Source: Nocardioides albus
GTDB taxonomy: Bacteria > Actinomycetota > Actinomycetes > Propionibacteriales > Nocardioidaceae
Reading direction: 5' to 3'
NCBI RefSeq assembly: GCF_014648255.1
Contig: NZ_BMQT01000006.1
Location: forward strand, 336,698-400,697
DNA: 64,000 nt
A program made the position numbers and the translations under genes. Below are positions 44,596 to 53,402 of the stretch, piece by piece. The stretch's first letter is position 1. Every line of letters starts with the position of its first letter. The notes under the pieces are model-generated. The model was given only the letters and a program-made list of their open reading frames with translations, did no database searches and was not told where the DNA came from.

Positions 44596-45504
44596 TCAGT
44601 AGACGCTGGGGCCGGAGGTGGGAGCGTCGTAGGCGTCGGTGTCCGGCTTGATCTTGAACAGCTCGGCGCGGCGCTTGATCGTCTCGGCACGAGCCAGACG
44701 TGGCTTGTCGCTGCCGTCGCGGATCACACGGCCGCCCTCCTCGAACTTCTGGAGGAACTCGTGGGCCCAGGTCACGTCGGACGGGGACGGGCTGAACGAC
44801 TCGTTGATCACCGAGGGCTGCTCGATGTCGAGGCAGAGCTTGCCGGTCATACCCATCGCGACGCCGTCGGCGGACTGCTCACGCAGGAGCGGGTGGCTGC
44901 TGCCGACCGTCGGGCCGTCGATCGGACCGGACAGGTTGCCGATCCGCGAGGCGAGGACCAGCTTGGTCCGCGGGTAGGCCATCGCGAGGGGGTCGTTCTC
45001 CGCGCCGGTGTCGCGGCGGTAGTCACCGGAGCCGAACGCGAGCCGGTAGGCGCCGCGCGCCCGGGCGATGGTCGCGGCGTCCTCGATCCCCAGCGCCGAC
45101 TCGAGCAGCGGGATGACCGGGGTGCTGCCGCCCAGTCGCTGGAAGGTGTCGGTCACCTGGTCCGGCGACTCGGTCTTCGCGAGCATCACGCCGGCGAGCG
45201 TCTCGATCCCGGCGAGCGCCGAGATGTCCTCGGCCCAGTCGTCGGTGGTCCAGTCGTTGATGCGCACCCAGGCACGGCCGCCGCCCTTGAGCCAGCCCGT
45301 CACGTTCTCGCGGGCCTGGTCCTTGAGCGAGGTGTCGATCGCGTCCTCCATGTCGAGGATGATCTGGTCTGCTCGGCTGAGCTGTGCGTCGTCGAAGATC
45401 TCCGTACGCATCGCGGAGACCAGCAGCCAGGATCTGGCGTTATGGCCTTCGACTCGGTTGGCTTCGCGCACCTCGCGCTTCTCGGCGATCTGGCTCGTGC
45501 TCAT
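44596..45504 (-). CDS. HpcH/HpaI aldolase-citrate lyase beta-like protein (CitE family)
   Basis: A 302-residue TIM-barrel lyase with the CitE pattern: SWLLVSAMRTEIFDDA, IILDMEDAIDTSLKDQAR (Asp/Glu metal ligands), WVRINDW (substrate Arg) and VIPLLESALGIEDA. These enzymes cleave malyl-, methylmalyl- or citramalyl-type CoA or acid substrates using Mg2+. The exact substrate is not evident and no CitF/CitD partners are present. The start ATG is at 45504. Confidence 0.85.
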   Translation of the reverse strand: MSTSQIAEKREVREANRVEGHNARSWLLVSAMRTEIFDDAQLSRADQIILDMEDAIDTSLKDQARENVTGWLKGGGRAWVRINDWTTDDWAEDISALAGIETLAGVMLAKTESPDQVTDTFQRLGGSTPVIPLLESALGIEDAATIARARGAYRLAFGSGDYRRDTGAENDPLAMAYPRTKLVLASRIGNLSGPIDGPTVGSSHPLLREQSADGVAMGMTGKLCLDIEQPSVINESFSPSPSDVTWAHEFLQKFEEGGRVIRDGSDKPRLARAETIKRRAELFKIKPDTDAYDAPTSGPSVY

Positions 45505-45558
45505 CGTTCGCGTATCTCCCTACTGGCGCCCTGGGCTGGACGCGATTTTGACGGTAAA

Positions 45559-45570
45559 CCAACGCGTTGG
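45559..45570. promoter_or_regulatory. Palindromic candidate operator upstream of the CitE-like gene
   Basis: CCAACGCGTTGG is a perfect 12-base palindrome, 55 bp upstream of the CitE-like start. The rest of the 286-bp gap to the LPXTG gene (45505-45790) shows no other gene; it must hold promoters for both divergent genes. Confidence 0.4.
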
Positions 45571-45790
45571 TGACTCGCGAGTAGGAACCCGGTGGCCCGT
45601 CGCGGTTGAGACGTAACCCACATCAGGTGCTGTGGTTCGATACCCGTGGAGCTTCGGGAGCCGCCATCCGAGCACTAACAATGCCAAAGGCGATCGTAGG
45701 TGCGATTCTGAGCACAAAAGTCCGACAACGCTCCGATATTCTGCCGAAGTCCCCCGATGCAGCCTTCGTATACCGAAGAAGGATCCCTCC

Positions 45791-47824
45791 ATGTTCAAAC
45801 GGGCCTGTTTGGCGTTGGTGCTTCTGGCCGGAGCGTTCATCACGGTGCTGTCGCCGGCACCGGCTCACGCGATGACCGACTCGTGGGCCGGGTGGGCCCC
45901 GATCTCCGGGACCTCGAACGACTACTCCACGACGATGACCCAGCGGTCGGCCGGCTTCCCCCGGGCAGAGATGGCCAGCGACTCCCGGGCCAACGTCGCC
46001 CTTCCCAGCGGCGCGAGCACCTTCCTCGACACCAGCACGCCTCCGGGGGCGAAGTACGGCTCGAGCCGCGGGTCGGCCTACATCAACCTGCGACCGAAGG
46101 CCGACACCCCGAGCGGCGCCTCGACCACGACGTACGCCTTCGAGAACCCGACGCCCGACACCGGCTGGGCATTCGTTCTCGGCGACATCGACTCGGACCA
46201 GGTCCAGATCCTGGCGACCGACGAGAACGGCGGCCCGGTCCCGGCCGCAGAGATCTCGTCGTGGTTCCAGGGCTCGTTCAACTATGCCGGCGGTGCCGAC
46301 CAGCCGACCTGGAACGCGGCCACCTCGACGTTGACCGGAAACCCGACCGCCGCCGACACGAACGGCGCCAGCGGTTGGTACGAGCCCGACATCCGGATCA
46401 CCAGCCTGTCCTTCGTCTTCACCCGCCGCGCGGGGTTCCCGGTCTACCAGACCTGGTTCGTGAGCAGGGCGCGGCCGATCAGCGGCACGGTCTCCGACGT
46501 GTCCACGTCCGGCTCGTGCCCCGTCGAGGACGCGGTGCTCACTCTGGTCTCGCCCTACGGCGAGACGCTGGCGACCACGAGCCCCGCCGCCGACGGCACC
46601 TACTCCTTCGGCGAGTACGCCACCCAGGACGGCTACACCGTCCGGCTCAGCCGACCTGAGAGCTGCGCGACGGTCGGGACGGCCGAAGCTGTGGTCAGCA
46701 ACCGTGGCAACGACGGCGACCCCGCCTCACGAGCCGACTTCGAGGTGCGGCAGGTGATCCCGCAGCCCATCAGCGGCACCGTACGCGACGACGCCGGGGC
46801 ACCGGTCCCAGGAGCGACCGTGACCCTCAGCCGTCCCGATGGGACCACTGCGACCACGACCACGGACGTGGACGGCGGCTATCTCTTCGACGACAACGAC
46901 ACCGGCACGGGTTACTCGGTGACACTCACCGTTCCCGACGGCTACAACGGCGGCCCCGACGGTACGACCCGCTCCGACATCACCGTCGCCGATGATCCGG
47001 TGGCCGGCCAGGACTTCGTGGTGAACCAGCTCGCCAGCGTCTCCGGCACCGTGACCGGCGGCGGCAACGGACTCGGTGGCGTCCAGGTGCGACTCGTCCC
47101 CGCTGGTGGCGGCGACCCGATCACCACCGTCACCGACGGCGACGGCACCTACCTGCTCGACGGCGTTCCGCCCGGTGACTACACCGCCGAGATCGACGCC
47201 CCCGAGGGCTACTCCGGCGCCACCTCGCGGCCGGTCGCCGTGGCCGCGAGCGACGTGACCGGGGTCGACTTCGACCTCACCCGCCCCGGCGCGGTCGCCG
47301 GGCAGGTCACCGACGCCTCGTCCGGCGCCCCGGTCGCCGGCGTCACCGTCACCGTGGAAGGCCCCGACGGGCCGGTCGCGGTCACCACCGACGACGCGGG
47401 CGGCTACGTCGTCGAGGACCTGCCACCGGGCGACTACACCATCACCGTCACTGCACCGGACGGGACGCGGGTGGTGGGCGAGCCCACGCGTACGGTCACG
47501 ATCACCTCGGCCGGCGAGATCCGCGGCGGGCAGGACTTCCGGCTCGACGAGGTCGCCTCACCGAGCCCGACGCCGACCCCCACGCCGGACCCCACACCGG
47601 ACCCCACGCCGGCGCCGGGCCCCACCGATGTCCCGGTCCCTGGTGGAAATGAGAATCCGCCGACGGCCCCGGACCCAGGACCGTCGACGGAGATCTCACC
47701 TCAGAGCTCGTTGCCCGAGACCGGCGGCCCGTCGTGGGTGTTCGCCGCGCTCGGTGTCTCGCTCATGCTCGCCGGCACGGTGCTCACTGTGACGGCTCGC
47801 CGACGCGCCCGAAGGCACGGTTGA
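45791..47824 (+). CDS. LPXTG-anchored surface protein with carboxypeptidase-regulatory/CnaB-like repeats
   Basis: A 677-residue exported protein. The signal peptide (LALVLLAGAFITVLSPAPAHA) is followed by a roughly 215-residue domain, then four beta-sandwich repeats starting near ISGTVSDVSTS, ISGTVRDDAGAP, VSGTVTGGGNG and VAGQVTDASSG. A Pro/Thr-rich stalk (PTPTPTPDPTPD) leads to LPETGG, a hydrophobic helix and the Arg-rich tail RRRARRHG. A sortase should link it to the cell wall. AAGGA precedes the ATG. Its last 41 bases overlap the 3' end of the convergent glutamate dehydrogenase gene. Confidence 0.92.
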   Translation: MFKRACLALVLLAGAFITVLSPAPAHAMTDSWAGWAPISGTSNDYSTTMTQRSAGFPRAEMASDSRANVALPSGASTFLDTSTPPGAKYGSSRGSAYINLRPKADTPSGASTTTYAFENPTPDTGWAFVLGDIDSDQVQILATDENGGPVPAAEISSWFQGSFNYAGGADQPTWNAATSTLTGNPTAADTNGASGWYEPDIRITSLSFVFTRRAGFPVYQTWFVSRARPISGTVSDVSTSGSCPVEDAVLTLVSPYGETLATTSPAADGTYSFGEYATQDGYTVRLSRPESCATVGTAEAVVSNRGNDGDPASRADFEVRQVIPQPISGTVRDDAGAPVPGATVTLSRPDGTTATTTTDVDGGYLFDDNDTGTGYSVTLTVPDGYNGGPDGTTRSDITVADDPVAGQDFVVNQLASVSGTVTGGGNGLGGVQVRLVPAGGGDPITTVTDGDGTYLLDGVPPGDYTAEIDAPEGYSGATSRPVAVAASDVTGVDFDLTRPGAVAGQVTDASSGAPVAGVTVTVEGPDGPVAVTTDDAGGYVVEDLPPGDYTITVTAPDGTRVVGEPTRTVTITSAGEIRGGQDFRLDEVASPSPTPTPTPDPTPDPTPAPGPTDVPVPGGNENPPTAPDPGPSTEISPQSSLPETGGPSWVFAALGVSLMLAGTVLTVTARRRARRHG

Positions 47825-50800
47825 CCTCTTCGTTGACCACCGAGGTCGCCCAGATCTCCCGACGCAGCGGGTGCTCCAGGATAGCCTCGGGGAAACGCTC
47901 CCGGACGGCAGTCGGGAAGTACGCCACCAGCCGCTGCGTCTTCTCCGGGTCCGTCGCCGGGTCCGGAAGGCCTTCAGCGACCAGCTCGCGTCGACGCTCG
48001 ATCTTCGTCCAGGCGAGCACGACGGCCAGCTCGGGAGCGGTGAGCCCCTCCCCGGCCTCCAGACGGCGGGCCACCTCGGTCGATGACGGCAGTCCTTCGA
48101 CGTCGCGGCTGAGGAGGCCGTCGGTGACCCACTCGGCGATCTGACGCTCGTGAGCCTCGAGCAGCTGCGGCGCCGAGGCGACCGCACGGGTCAAGGTCAC
48201 GTTGTGAGCCTCGTTGTGAGCCAGCACGAGGGCGGCGACCTCATCGGTCATCTCCTCGAGCAGCTCGTCACGCTCGGCGAGGGTGAGCGAGCCGGCGCGT
48301 ACCTCACGGTCCAGCAGGATCTTGAGGTTCACCTCGTGGTCGGAGGTGCCGACACCGGCGGAGTTGTCGATCGCGTCGGTGTTGATCAGTCCCCCCTTGC
48401 GGGCGTACTCGACGCGCGCGGCCTGGGTGATGCCCAGGTTGCCGCCCTCGCCGACGACTCGCACCCGCAGGTCGGCGGCATTCACCCGGACGCCGTCGTT
48501 GGCGTGGTCACCGGCGTCGTCGTGAGTCTCCTCAGAGGCCTTGACGTACGTCCCGATCCCGCCGTTCCACAGCAGGTCGACCGGCGCGCACAGGATCGCG
48601 CTGATCAGCTCCTGCGGCGTCAGCCGCTTGACGTCGGCCGCGAGACCGAGCGCCACGCGCACCTCGGGACTGATCGGCACCCACTTCAGCTGCCGCGACC
48701 ACACGCCGCCGCCTGCCGAGATCAGTGCGGTGCCGTAGGACTCCCAGTTCGACCCAGGGGTCTCGAAGAGACGCTTCCGCTCCTGGAACCCCGTCGCCGC
48801 ATCGGGCGTCGGATCGATGAAGATGTGCCGGTGGTCGAAGGCCGCCACGAGCCGGATCCGGTCCGAGCGCAGCATGCCGTTGCCGAACACGTCCCCGGAC
48901 ATGTCGCCGACGCCGACAGCAGTGATCTCGTCGGTCTGCGGGTCGATGCCGAGCTGCTTGAAGTGGTGCTGCACCGAGACCCAGGCACCTCGGGAGGTGA
49001 TCCCCATCGCCTTGTGGTCATAGCCCGCCGAGCCTCCGGAGGCGAACGCGTCACCGAGCCAGAAGTCGTACTCCGCCGCAACCGAGTTGGCCAGGTCGGA
49101 GAACGTCGCGGTGCCCTTGTCTGCGGCGACGACCAGGTAGGAGTCGTCGGCGTCGTGACGCACCACGTCGGGCGGCGGCACGATCTCACCGTCCACCCGG
49201 TTGTCGGTGACGTCGAGCAGGCCCCGGAGGAAGGTGACGTAGGCGTCGGGACCGGCCACGCCCTTGGGGACGAAGCCACCCTTCGCGCCACCCGGCACGA
49301 TCACGGTGTTCTTGACCTGCTGCGCCTTCGCCAGCCCGAGCACCTCGGTGCGGAAGTCGTCGCGCCGGTCGCTCCACCGCAGCCCGCCACGGGCCACGGC
49401 GTCGAAGCGCAGGTGCACGCCCTCGACGTCGGGCGAGTAGACGAAGATCTCGTACGCCGGCCGCGGCAGCGGCAGGTCGGGCACCTGCTGCGGGTCGAAC
49501 TTGAGCGCCAGGTAGGACCGACCCCGGTAGTAGTTGGTCCGCGTCGTCGCCAGGATCGCGGAGACGTAGCTGCGCAGGATCCGGTCCTGGTCGAGGCTCG
49601 CGACGTCGTCGAGAGCCTCGATGATCGCCTCAGCACGCTTCGTCTCGTCGCGTGTCGTGAGCGAGGGGTCGAAACGGGTCTCGAACAGCTCCACGATCTG
49701 CCGCGCGATGCCGGGGTTGGCCACCAGCGCGCCCGCGATGGTCGCGAACGAGTTGGGGGTGCCGGCCTGGCGCAGGTAACGGCCGTAGGCGCGCAGCACC
49801 GTGATCTGGCCGTGGTCGAGCCCCGCCAGGACGAGCGCGTTCAGACGGTCGACCTCGCTGCGCCCGGACCAGGCCTGGTGCAGCGCGGCCACCAGCTGGG
49901 TGGGCGTGCCGACCGGGGTGCCGGCGTAGGTGAGGCCGAAGTCGTAGATGAACCACTCCTCCGCCCCGGACGCGCCGACCCCTTCGAGGTCGTAGGGACG
50001 CTCGTCGGTGACGTCGAAGCCGAACGACGACAGGATCGGGAGCATCGAGGACAGCGAGAGCGGGCCGCCGGTGCGGTAGATCTTGATCCGGAACCCGTCG
50101 GTGTTCTCCGGGTCCTTGTAGAAGGAGAAGTCGACCGCCTCGCCCTGGTGCGAGAGCAGCTCCAGGCGGGTCAGGTCGGCGGCGCCGGTGTCGGCGTCGA
50201 AGTCCTCCTTGTAGGCCTCCGGGAACGCGTCGAGCAGGTGCGCGAGCCGGGCCGCGCCGTCCTCGCCGGTGTGGGCGATGACCGCGCTGACCAGGTCGTC
50301 GCGCCAGCTCCGGGCGGCCTTGCGCAGCCGCGACTCGAGGCTGTCGACCAGCCCCGGCGTGTCCAGGGCCTTGCCGAGCGACTCGGTGGTGCCGTGCACC
50401 ACAAAGTGCACCCGGGCGGTGGTCGACTCGCTGATGCGTACGGTGAACTCGAGGTCGGTGCCGCCGAGGACGTCGAGGAGCACCTTCGAGAACCGCTCGC
50501 GGACCGTGGTGTTGTAGCGGTCACGCGGCAGCGAGACGAGCACCGAGACATAGCGACCGTACGTGTCGGGGCGGACCGCGACCCGGAGGATGCGGCGCTC
50601 GATCGCTCCCAGCGCGGCTTCAGCGAGGTCCATCAGCTCCTCGGAGGAGGCGTGGAAGAGCTCCTCGCGCGGGTAGGTCTCCATCGCGTCGAGCATCGCC
50701 TTGCCGGTGTGGCTGCGGGCGTCGTAGCCGGTGTGGTCGAGGACCGCGGCGACCTTGCCGCGTACGACCGGGATCCGGGTCACCGACTGTCGGGCCGCCT

Positions 50801-51743
50801 TCGTGGTGAAGAGCCCGAGGAAGCGGTGCTCGCCGATCACCTCGCCGGCGCCGTTGAAGATCTTGATGCCGACGTGGTCGAGGTAGGCGGGCTCTCCGAC
50901 CGTCGAGCGTGAGTTGGCCTTCGCCAGGACGAGCATGACCTTGTCCCGGGCGTGGGCGGCGACCTTGGGCGGCATCTTGCCGTGGTCGGAGGCCTGAGGC
51001 GGGTCGGCGCGCAGGATGCCCAGGCCGGTGCCGGAGAGGCCGCGCAGGTAGTCGCCGTCGAGGCGGTACTCGCGGTAGCCGGTCAGCAGGAAGTGGTCCT
51101 CGGCCAGCCAGGCCAGCAGCTCGGCGGCCTCGGAGGCCTCCTCGCGCGGCACGCTGTTGGGCGGGGTGTAGCGCAGGCCGGCCGCGATCTCCGCCAGTCG
51201 GCGGTGCAGCCGCGGCTCGTCCTCGACGACCTCGCGTACGTCCTCGAGGACTCCCTCGAGGCCCGCGACGATCTCCTTGGCGGCGTCGGGGGCGAGCCGG
51301 TCGATCTCGATGTGCATCCAGGACTCGCTGATGTCACCTTCGTTCACCCCCTCGAGCGCACCGGTCACGTCACGGGCGACGTCGATGACGGGGTGGACGA
51401 CGAGATGGACGTCGAGGCCACGCCGGTAGAGCTCGGTCTTGACCGAGTCCACGAGGTAGGGCATGTCGTCGACGACGATCTCGACGACGCTGCGGCCCCC
51501 GGCGGACCAACCGTCTACGGCGGTGGTCGGGGTGAGGATGCGCACGGCGGCGGTGCCTTGCGGGCGACTGGCTGCCAGCGACAGGTGTGATCCCACCGCG
51601 CCGGCGAGATCGGTCTCGCTGCGACCGGTGAGCTCCTCAGGGGCTACGTTGCGGAAGTAGGTGGTGCTCGGCAGGCGGAACCGCTGGGCCGTCTGCGAAG
51701 CTTGGACAGGTTTGATGTGCGTCTCCGTTGACACACCTCTCAC
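47784..51743 (-). CDS. gdh: NAD-dependent glutamate dehydrogenase (large type), apparently C-terminally truncated
   Basis: A 1319-residue member of the large NAD-GDH (about 180 kDa) family. The catalytic region has RWSDRRDDFRTEVLGL and the substrate lysine in IVPGGAKGGFVPK, then NAD-binding VVGEGGNLGITQAARVEYA and LINTDAIDNSAGV. It converts glutamate and NAD to 2-oxoglutarate and ammonium. The usual family length is about 1600 residues. Here the protein ends at ATSVVNEEVNRAFGRVGEPSQ, the point where the family's C-terminal helical region would continue with a NRAG-FV-like stretch. The start is GTG at 51743 or three codons in. The 3' end overlaps the LPXTG gene by 41 bases. Confidence 0.88.
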   Translation of the reverse strand: MRGVSTETHIKPVQASQTAQRFRLPSTTYFRNVAPEELTGRSETDLAGAVGSHLSLAASRPQGTAAVRILTPTTAVDGWSAGGRSVVEIVVDDMPYLVDSVKTELYRRGLDVHLVVHPVIDVARDVTGALEGVNEGDISESWMHIEIDRLAPDAAKEIVAGLEGVLEDVREVVEDEPRLHRRLAEIAAGLRYTPPNSVPREEASEAAELLAWLAEDHFLLTGYREYRLDGDYLRGLSGTGLGILRADPPQASDHGKMPPKVAAHARDKVMLVLAKANSRSTVGEPAYLDHVGIKIFNGAGEVIGEHRFLGLFTTKAARQSVTRIPVVRGKVAAVLDHTGYDARSHTGKAMLDAMETYPREELFHASSEELMDLAEAALGAIERRILRVAVRPDTYGRYVSVLVSLPRDRYNTTVRERFSKVLLDVLGGTDLEFTVRISESTTARVHFVVHGTTESLGKALDTPGLVDSLESRLRKAARSWRDDLVSAVIAHTGEDGAARLAHLLDAFPEAYKEDFDADTGAADLTRLELLSHQGEAVDFSFYKDPENTDGFRIKIYRTGGPLSLSSMLPILSSFGFDVTDERPYDLEGVGASGAEEWFIYDFGLTYAGTPVGTPTQLVAALHQAWSGRSEVDRLNALVLAGLDHGQITVLRAYGRYLRQAGTPNSFATIAGALVANPGIARQIVELFETRFDPSLTTRDETKRAEAIIEALDDVASLDQDRILRSYVSAILATTRTNYYRGRSYLALKFDPQQVPDLPLPRPAYEIFVYSPDVEGVHLRFDAVARGGLRWSDRRDDFRTEVLGLAKAQQVKNTVIVPGGAKGGFVPKGVAGPDAYVTFLRGLLDVTDNRVDGEIVPPPDVVRHDADDSYLVVAADKGTATFSDLANSVAAEYDFWLGDAFASGGSAGYDHKAMGITSRGAWVSVQHHFKQLGIDPQTDEITAVGVGDMSGDVFGNGMLRSDRIRLVAAFDHRHIFIDPTPDAATGFQERKRLFETPGSNWESYGTALISAGGGVWSRQLKWVPISPEVRVALGLAADVKRLTPQELISAILCAPVDLLWNGGIGTYVKASEETHDDAGDHANDGVRVNAADLRVRVVGEGGNLGITQAARVEYARKGGLINTDAIDNSAGVGTSDHEVNLKILLDREVRAGSLTLAERDELLEEMTDEVAALVLAHNEAHNVTLTRAVASAPQLLEAHERQIAEWVTDGLLSRDVEGLPSSTEVARRLEAGEGLTAPELAVVLAWTKIERRRELVAEGLPDPATDPEKTQRLVAYFPTAVRERFPEAILEHPLRREIWATSVVNEEVNRAFGRVGEPSQ

Positions 51744-51918
51744 GGTATCCCGGGAGGGCTCCGGATAGGCCGCCCGATCCGAAGGAATCGCCGATGCGTG
51801 TCATAGGCCGACGTGACCCCTCGCCGGCCCCGCAACTTGAGCATACCCAGGGAATGTGTCGGTTCTCTCGGCCGCTCTACTGGTGACTCTGGCTCGACTA
51901 GGCGTCATGATGTGTTCT

Positions 51919-52002
51919 TATGAGCGAGCGCCAGCGAGTGAACATTCAAGACGTCATGCGATCGCATCCGTATTCTCGCGCTTGCGCTACGGACGTGGTC
52001 GC
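51919..52002 (+). repeat. Leader module (family G), copy 1
   Basis: The 84 bases before the DUF2505 start begin TATGAGCGAGCGCCAGCGAG and end with CTCGCGCTTGCGCTACGG then a GTGGT-GC run ending at the ATG. The same order, beginning and end occur in the 81 bases before the acyltransferase start at 54899, on the other strand. The centre differs. Confidence 0.8.
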
Positions 52003-52476
52003 ATGAGTAAAAAGCTGTCGGTCGACCTGGCGTATGACGCCCCGATCGCAGCCGTCTCCGGGATGCTCGCCGACGCGACGTTCCGTGAGCAGGTCTGCGA
52101 CGCCCAGCACGCCCGGTCCAAGAGCGTGGCGATCACCGGGTCGACGGTGAGCATCCGCTACGAGCAGGCCGTCAGCGGCGTGCCCGGGTTCGCCAAGAAG
52201 TTCGTCGGCGACACCATCGAGGTCCACCAGGACGAGATCTGGTCGGCCGACTTCACCTCCGGCGATCTCAAGCTCACCCTGCCAGGCAAGCCCGGCTCGC
52301 TCTCCGGCACCGCTCGGCTGATCGAGAACGGCTCGCGGACCATCGAGACGGTCACCTTGACCGCTACCGTGAACGTGCCTCTGGTCAGCGGGAAGCTGGA
52401 GGACCTCATCCTCTCGATCTTCAAGAAGGGGCTCGAGAAGGAGCATCGGGTAGGCACCCGCTGGCTCGCCGGCTGA
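52003..52476 (+). CDS. DUF2505 family protein
   Basis: A 157-residue protein of the actinobacterial DUF2505 family, thought to have a START/SRPBCC-like lipid-binding fold. Motifs are DLAYDAPIAAVSGMLADATFREQVCDAQ and the ending VSGKLEDLILSIFKKGLEKEHRVGTRWL. The family function is unknown. The next gene is a paralog (about one third identical by eye). The start is the ATG at 52003, exactly at the end of a repeated leader module; the frame upstream continues through that module. Confidence 0.85.
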   Translation: MSKKLSVDLAYDAPIAAVSGMLADATFREQVCDAQHARSKSVAITGSTVSIRYEQAVSGVPGFAKKFVGDTIEVHQDEIWSADFTSGDLKLTLPGKPGSLSGTARLIENGSRTIETVTLTATVNVPLVSGKLEDLILSIFKKGLEKEHRVGTRWLAG

Positions 52477-52528
52477 GCCTCCCTCGACCCCGTCCCCAAC
52501 CCGCAGAAGAGCCCCAAAGGAATCGGCA

Positions 52529-53005
52529 ATGACGACGACCCTCCAGCACGAGCTCGTCTACGAGGCCCGTATGGGCGAGGTGTCCGCGATGCTCGCTGAT
52601 CCTGGCTTTCGGGAGCAGGTCGCCGACGCCCAGGGCGCGCTCCGTCGCCGGGTGACCATCGGCGGTGCGCCGCGCGAGGTCCGGATCGACCGCGTGCAGT
52701 CGACCGTCGGCATTCCGTCCTTCGCGAAGCGCATCGTCAACGGCGATCTCACCGTCCACCAGAACGAGGTCTGGTCCTCCGACACGGTCGCCGTCGTCGA
52801 CATCACCGTCCCCGGCGGCCTCGCCACGCTGCGCGGCAACATCTCGCTGACCGAGTCCGACGGGCGCACCACCGAGAGCGTGCGACTGAACATCAAGGTG
52901 CCCGTCCCGCTGGTGGGGGCCAAGCTCGAGGAGTACGTCGAGGAGCTGATGCTCAAGGCCTTCGACCTCGAGCAGGCGGTCGGCGCGGCGTACCTGTCTC
53001 GCTGA
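52529..53005 (+). CDS. DUF2505 family protein (paralog)
   Basis: A 158-residue paralog of the preceding gene, with matching segments LVYEARMGEVSAMLADPGFREQVADAQ, IPSFAKRIVNGDLTVHQNEVW and VPLVGAKLEEYVEELMLKAFDLEQAVGAAYL. It probably arose by tandem duplication. AAAGGA (52516-52521) lies seven bases before the ATG. The two genes are 52 bp apart and may share a transcript. Confidence 0.87.
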   Translation: MTTTLQHELVYEARMGEVSAMLADPGFREQVADAQGALRRRVTIGGAPREVRIDRVQSTVGIPSFAKRIVNGDLTVHQNEVWSSDTVAVVDITVPGGLATLRGNISLTESDGRTTESVRLNIKVPVPLVGAKLEEYVEELMLKAFDLEQAVGAAYLSR

Positions 53006-53035
53006 TCTCGCGGTTCTCGCCGTCCCGAGGACGAG

Positions 53036-53380
53036 CTAACCGATGAGCTGCGGGATCTCCTGGGTTCCGAACCAGCCGAGGTCCTCGTCGGGGTCGGCGT
53101 CGGCGGGCCGGTCGGCCAGGTCGGCGTGGACCGCGGCAACCAGCTTGAGCGGGACGACCTGGTCACCGAGCGCATCGGGCGCGTCGACGACGACCACGAC
53201 CCTGCGTCCGGGGCCGGCGAGAAGGACGGCCGAGTCGTCGGCGGCGCTCATCAGGGCCGCGTACTCGGCCTCCTCGCTGTCGTCGGGCGCCGCATAGCCG
53301 TCGGCGGTGCCGGGCAGCTCACCCTTGGCGTACCAGTCAGCGAGCAGCTCGAGCGTGGCGGGTACGTAGATGCGGGTCAC
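53036..53380 (-). CDS. DUF6912 family protein
   Basis: A 114-residue protein recognised by VTRIYVPATLELLADWYAKGELP and VVVVVDAPDALGDQVVPLKLVAAVHAD. The family is small, cytoplasmic and uncharacterised. The start is the GTG at 53380; sequence upstream in frame is antisense to nothing known and has no match. It lies 22 bp downstream of the acyltransferase stop and may share its transcript. Confidence 0.75.
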   Translation of the reverse strand: MTRIYVPATLELLADWYAKGELPGTADGYAAPDDSEEAEYAALMSAADDSAVLLAGPGRRVVVVVDAPDALGDQVVPLKLVAAVHADLADRPADADPDEDLGWFGTQEIPQLIG

Positions 53381-53402
53381 GCCTCGGATTCTCTCAGACC
53401 GC

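Noticed and set aside
45628..45650. T-arm-like GGTTCGATACCC suggesting a tRNA
   Set aside because: The flanking bases do not form a T stem and no acceptor, D or anticodon arms fit.
47740..47824. Frameshift restoring a full NAD-GDH C-terminus
   Set aside because: The other frames downstream of the stop give no sequence resembling the family, and the DNA there is coding for the LPXTG protein on the other strand.
48150..50912. A 920-codon open frame on the plus strand, and similar long frames at 13878-16082 and 27334-29439
   Set aside because: They are shadows of real genes in GC-rich DNA; their composition (Val/Gly/Arg/Leu runs) is that of antisense codon bias, and the opposite strands carry recognised families.
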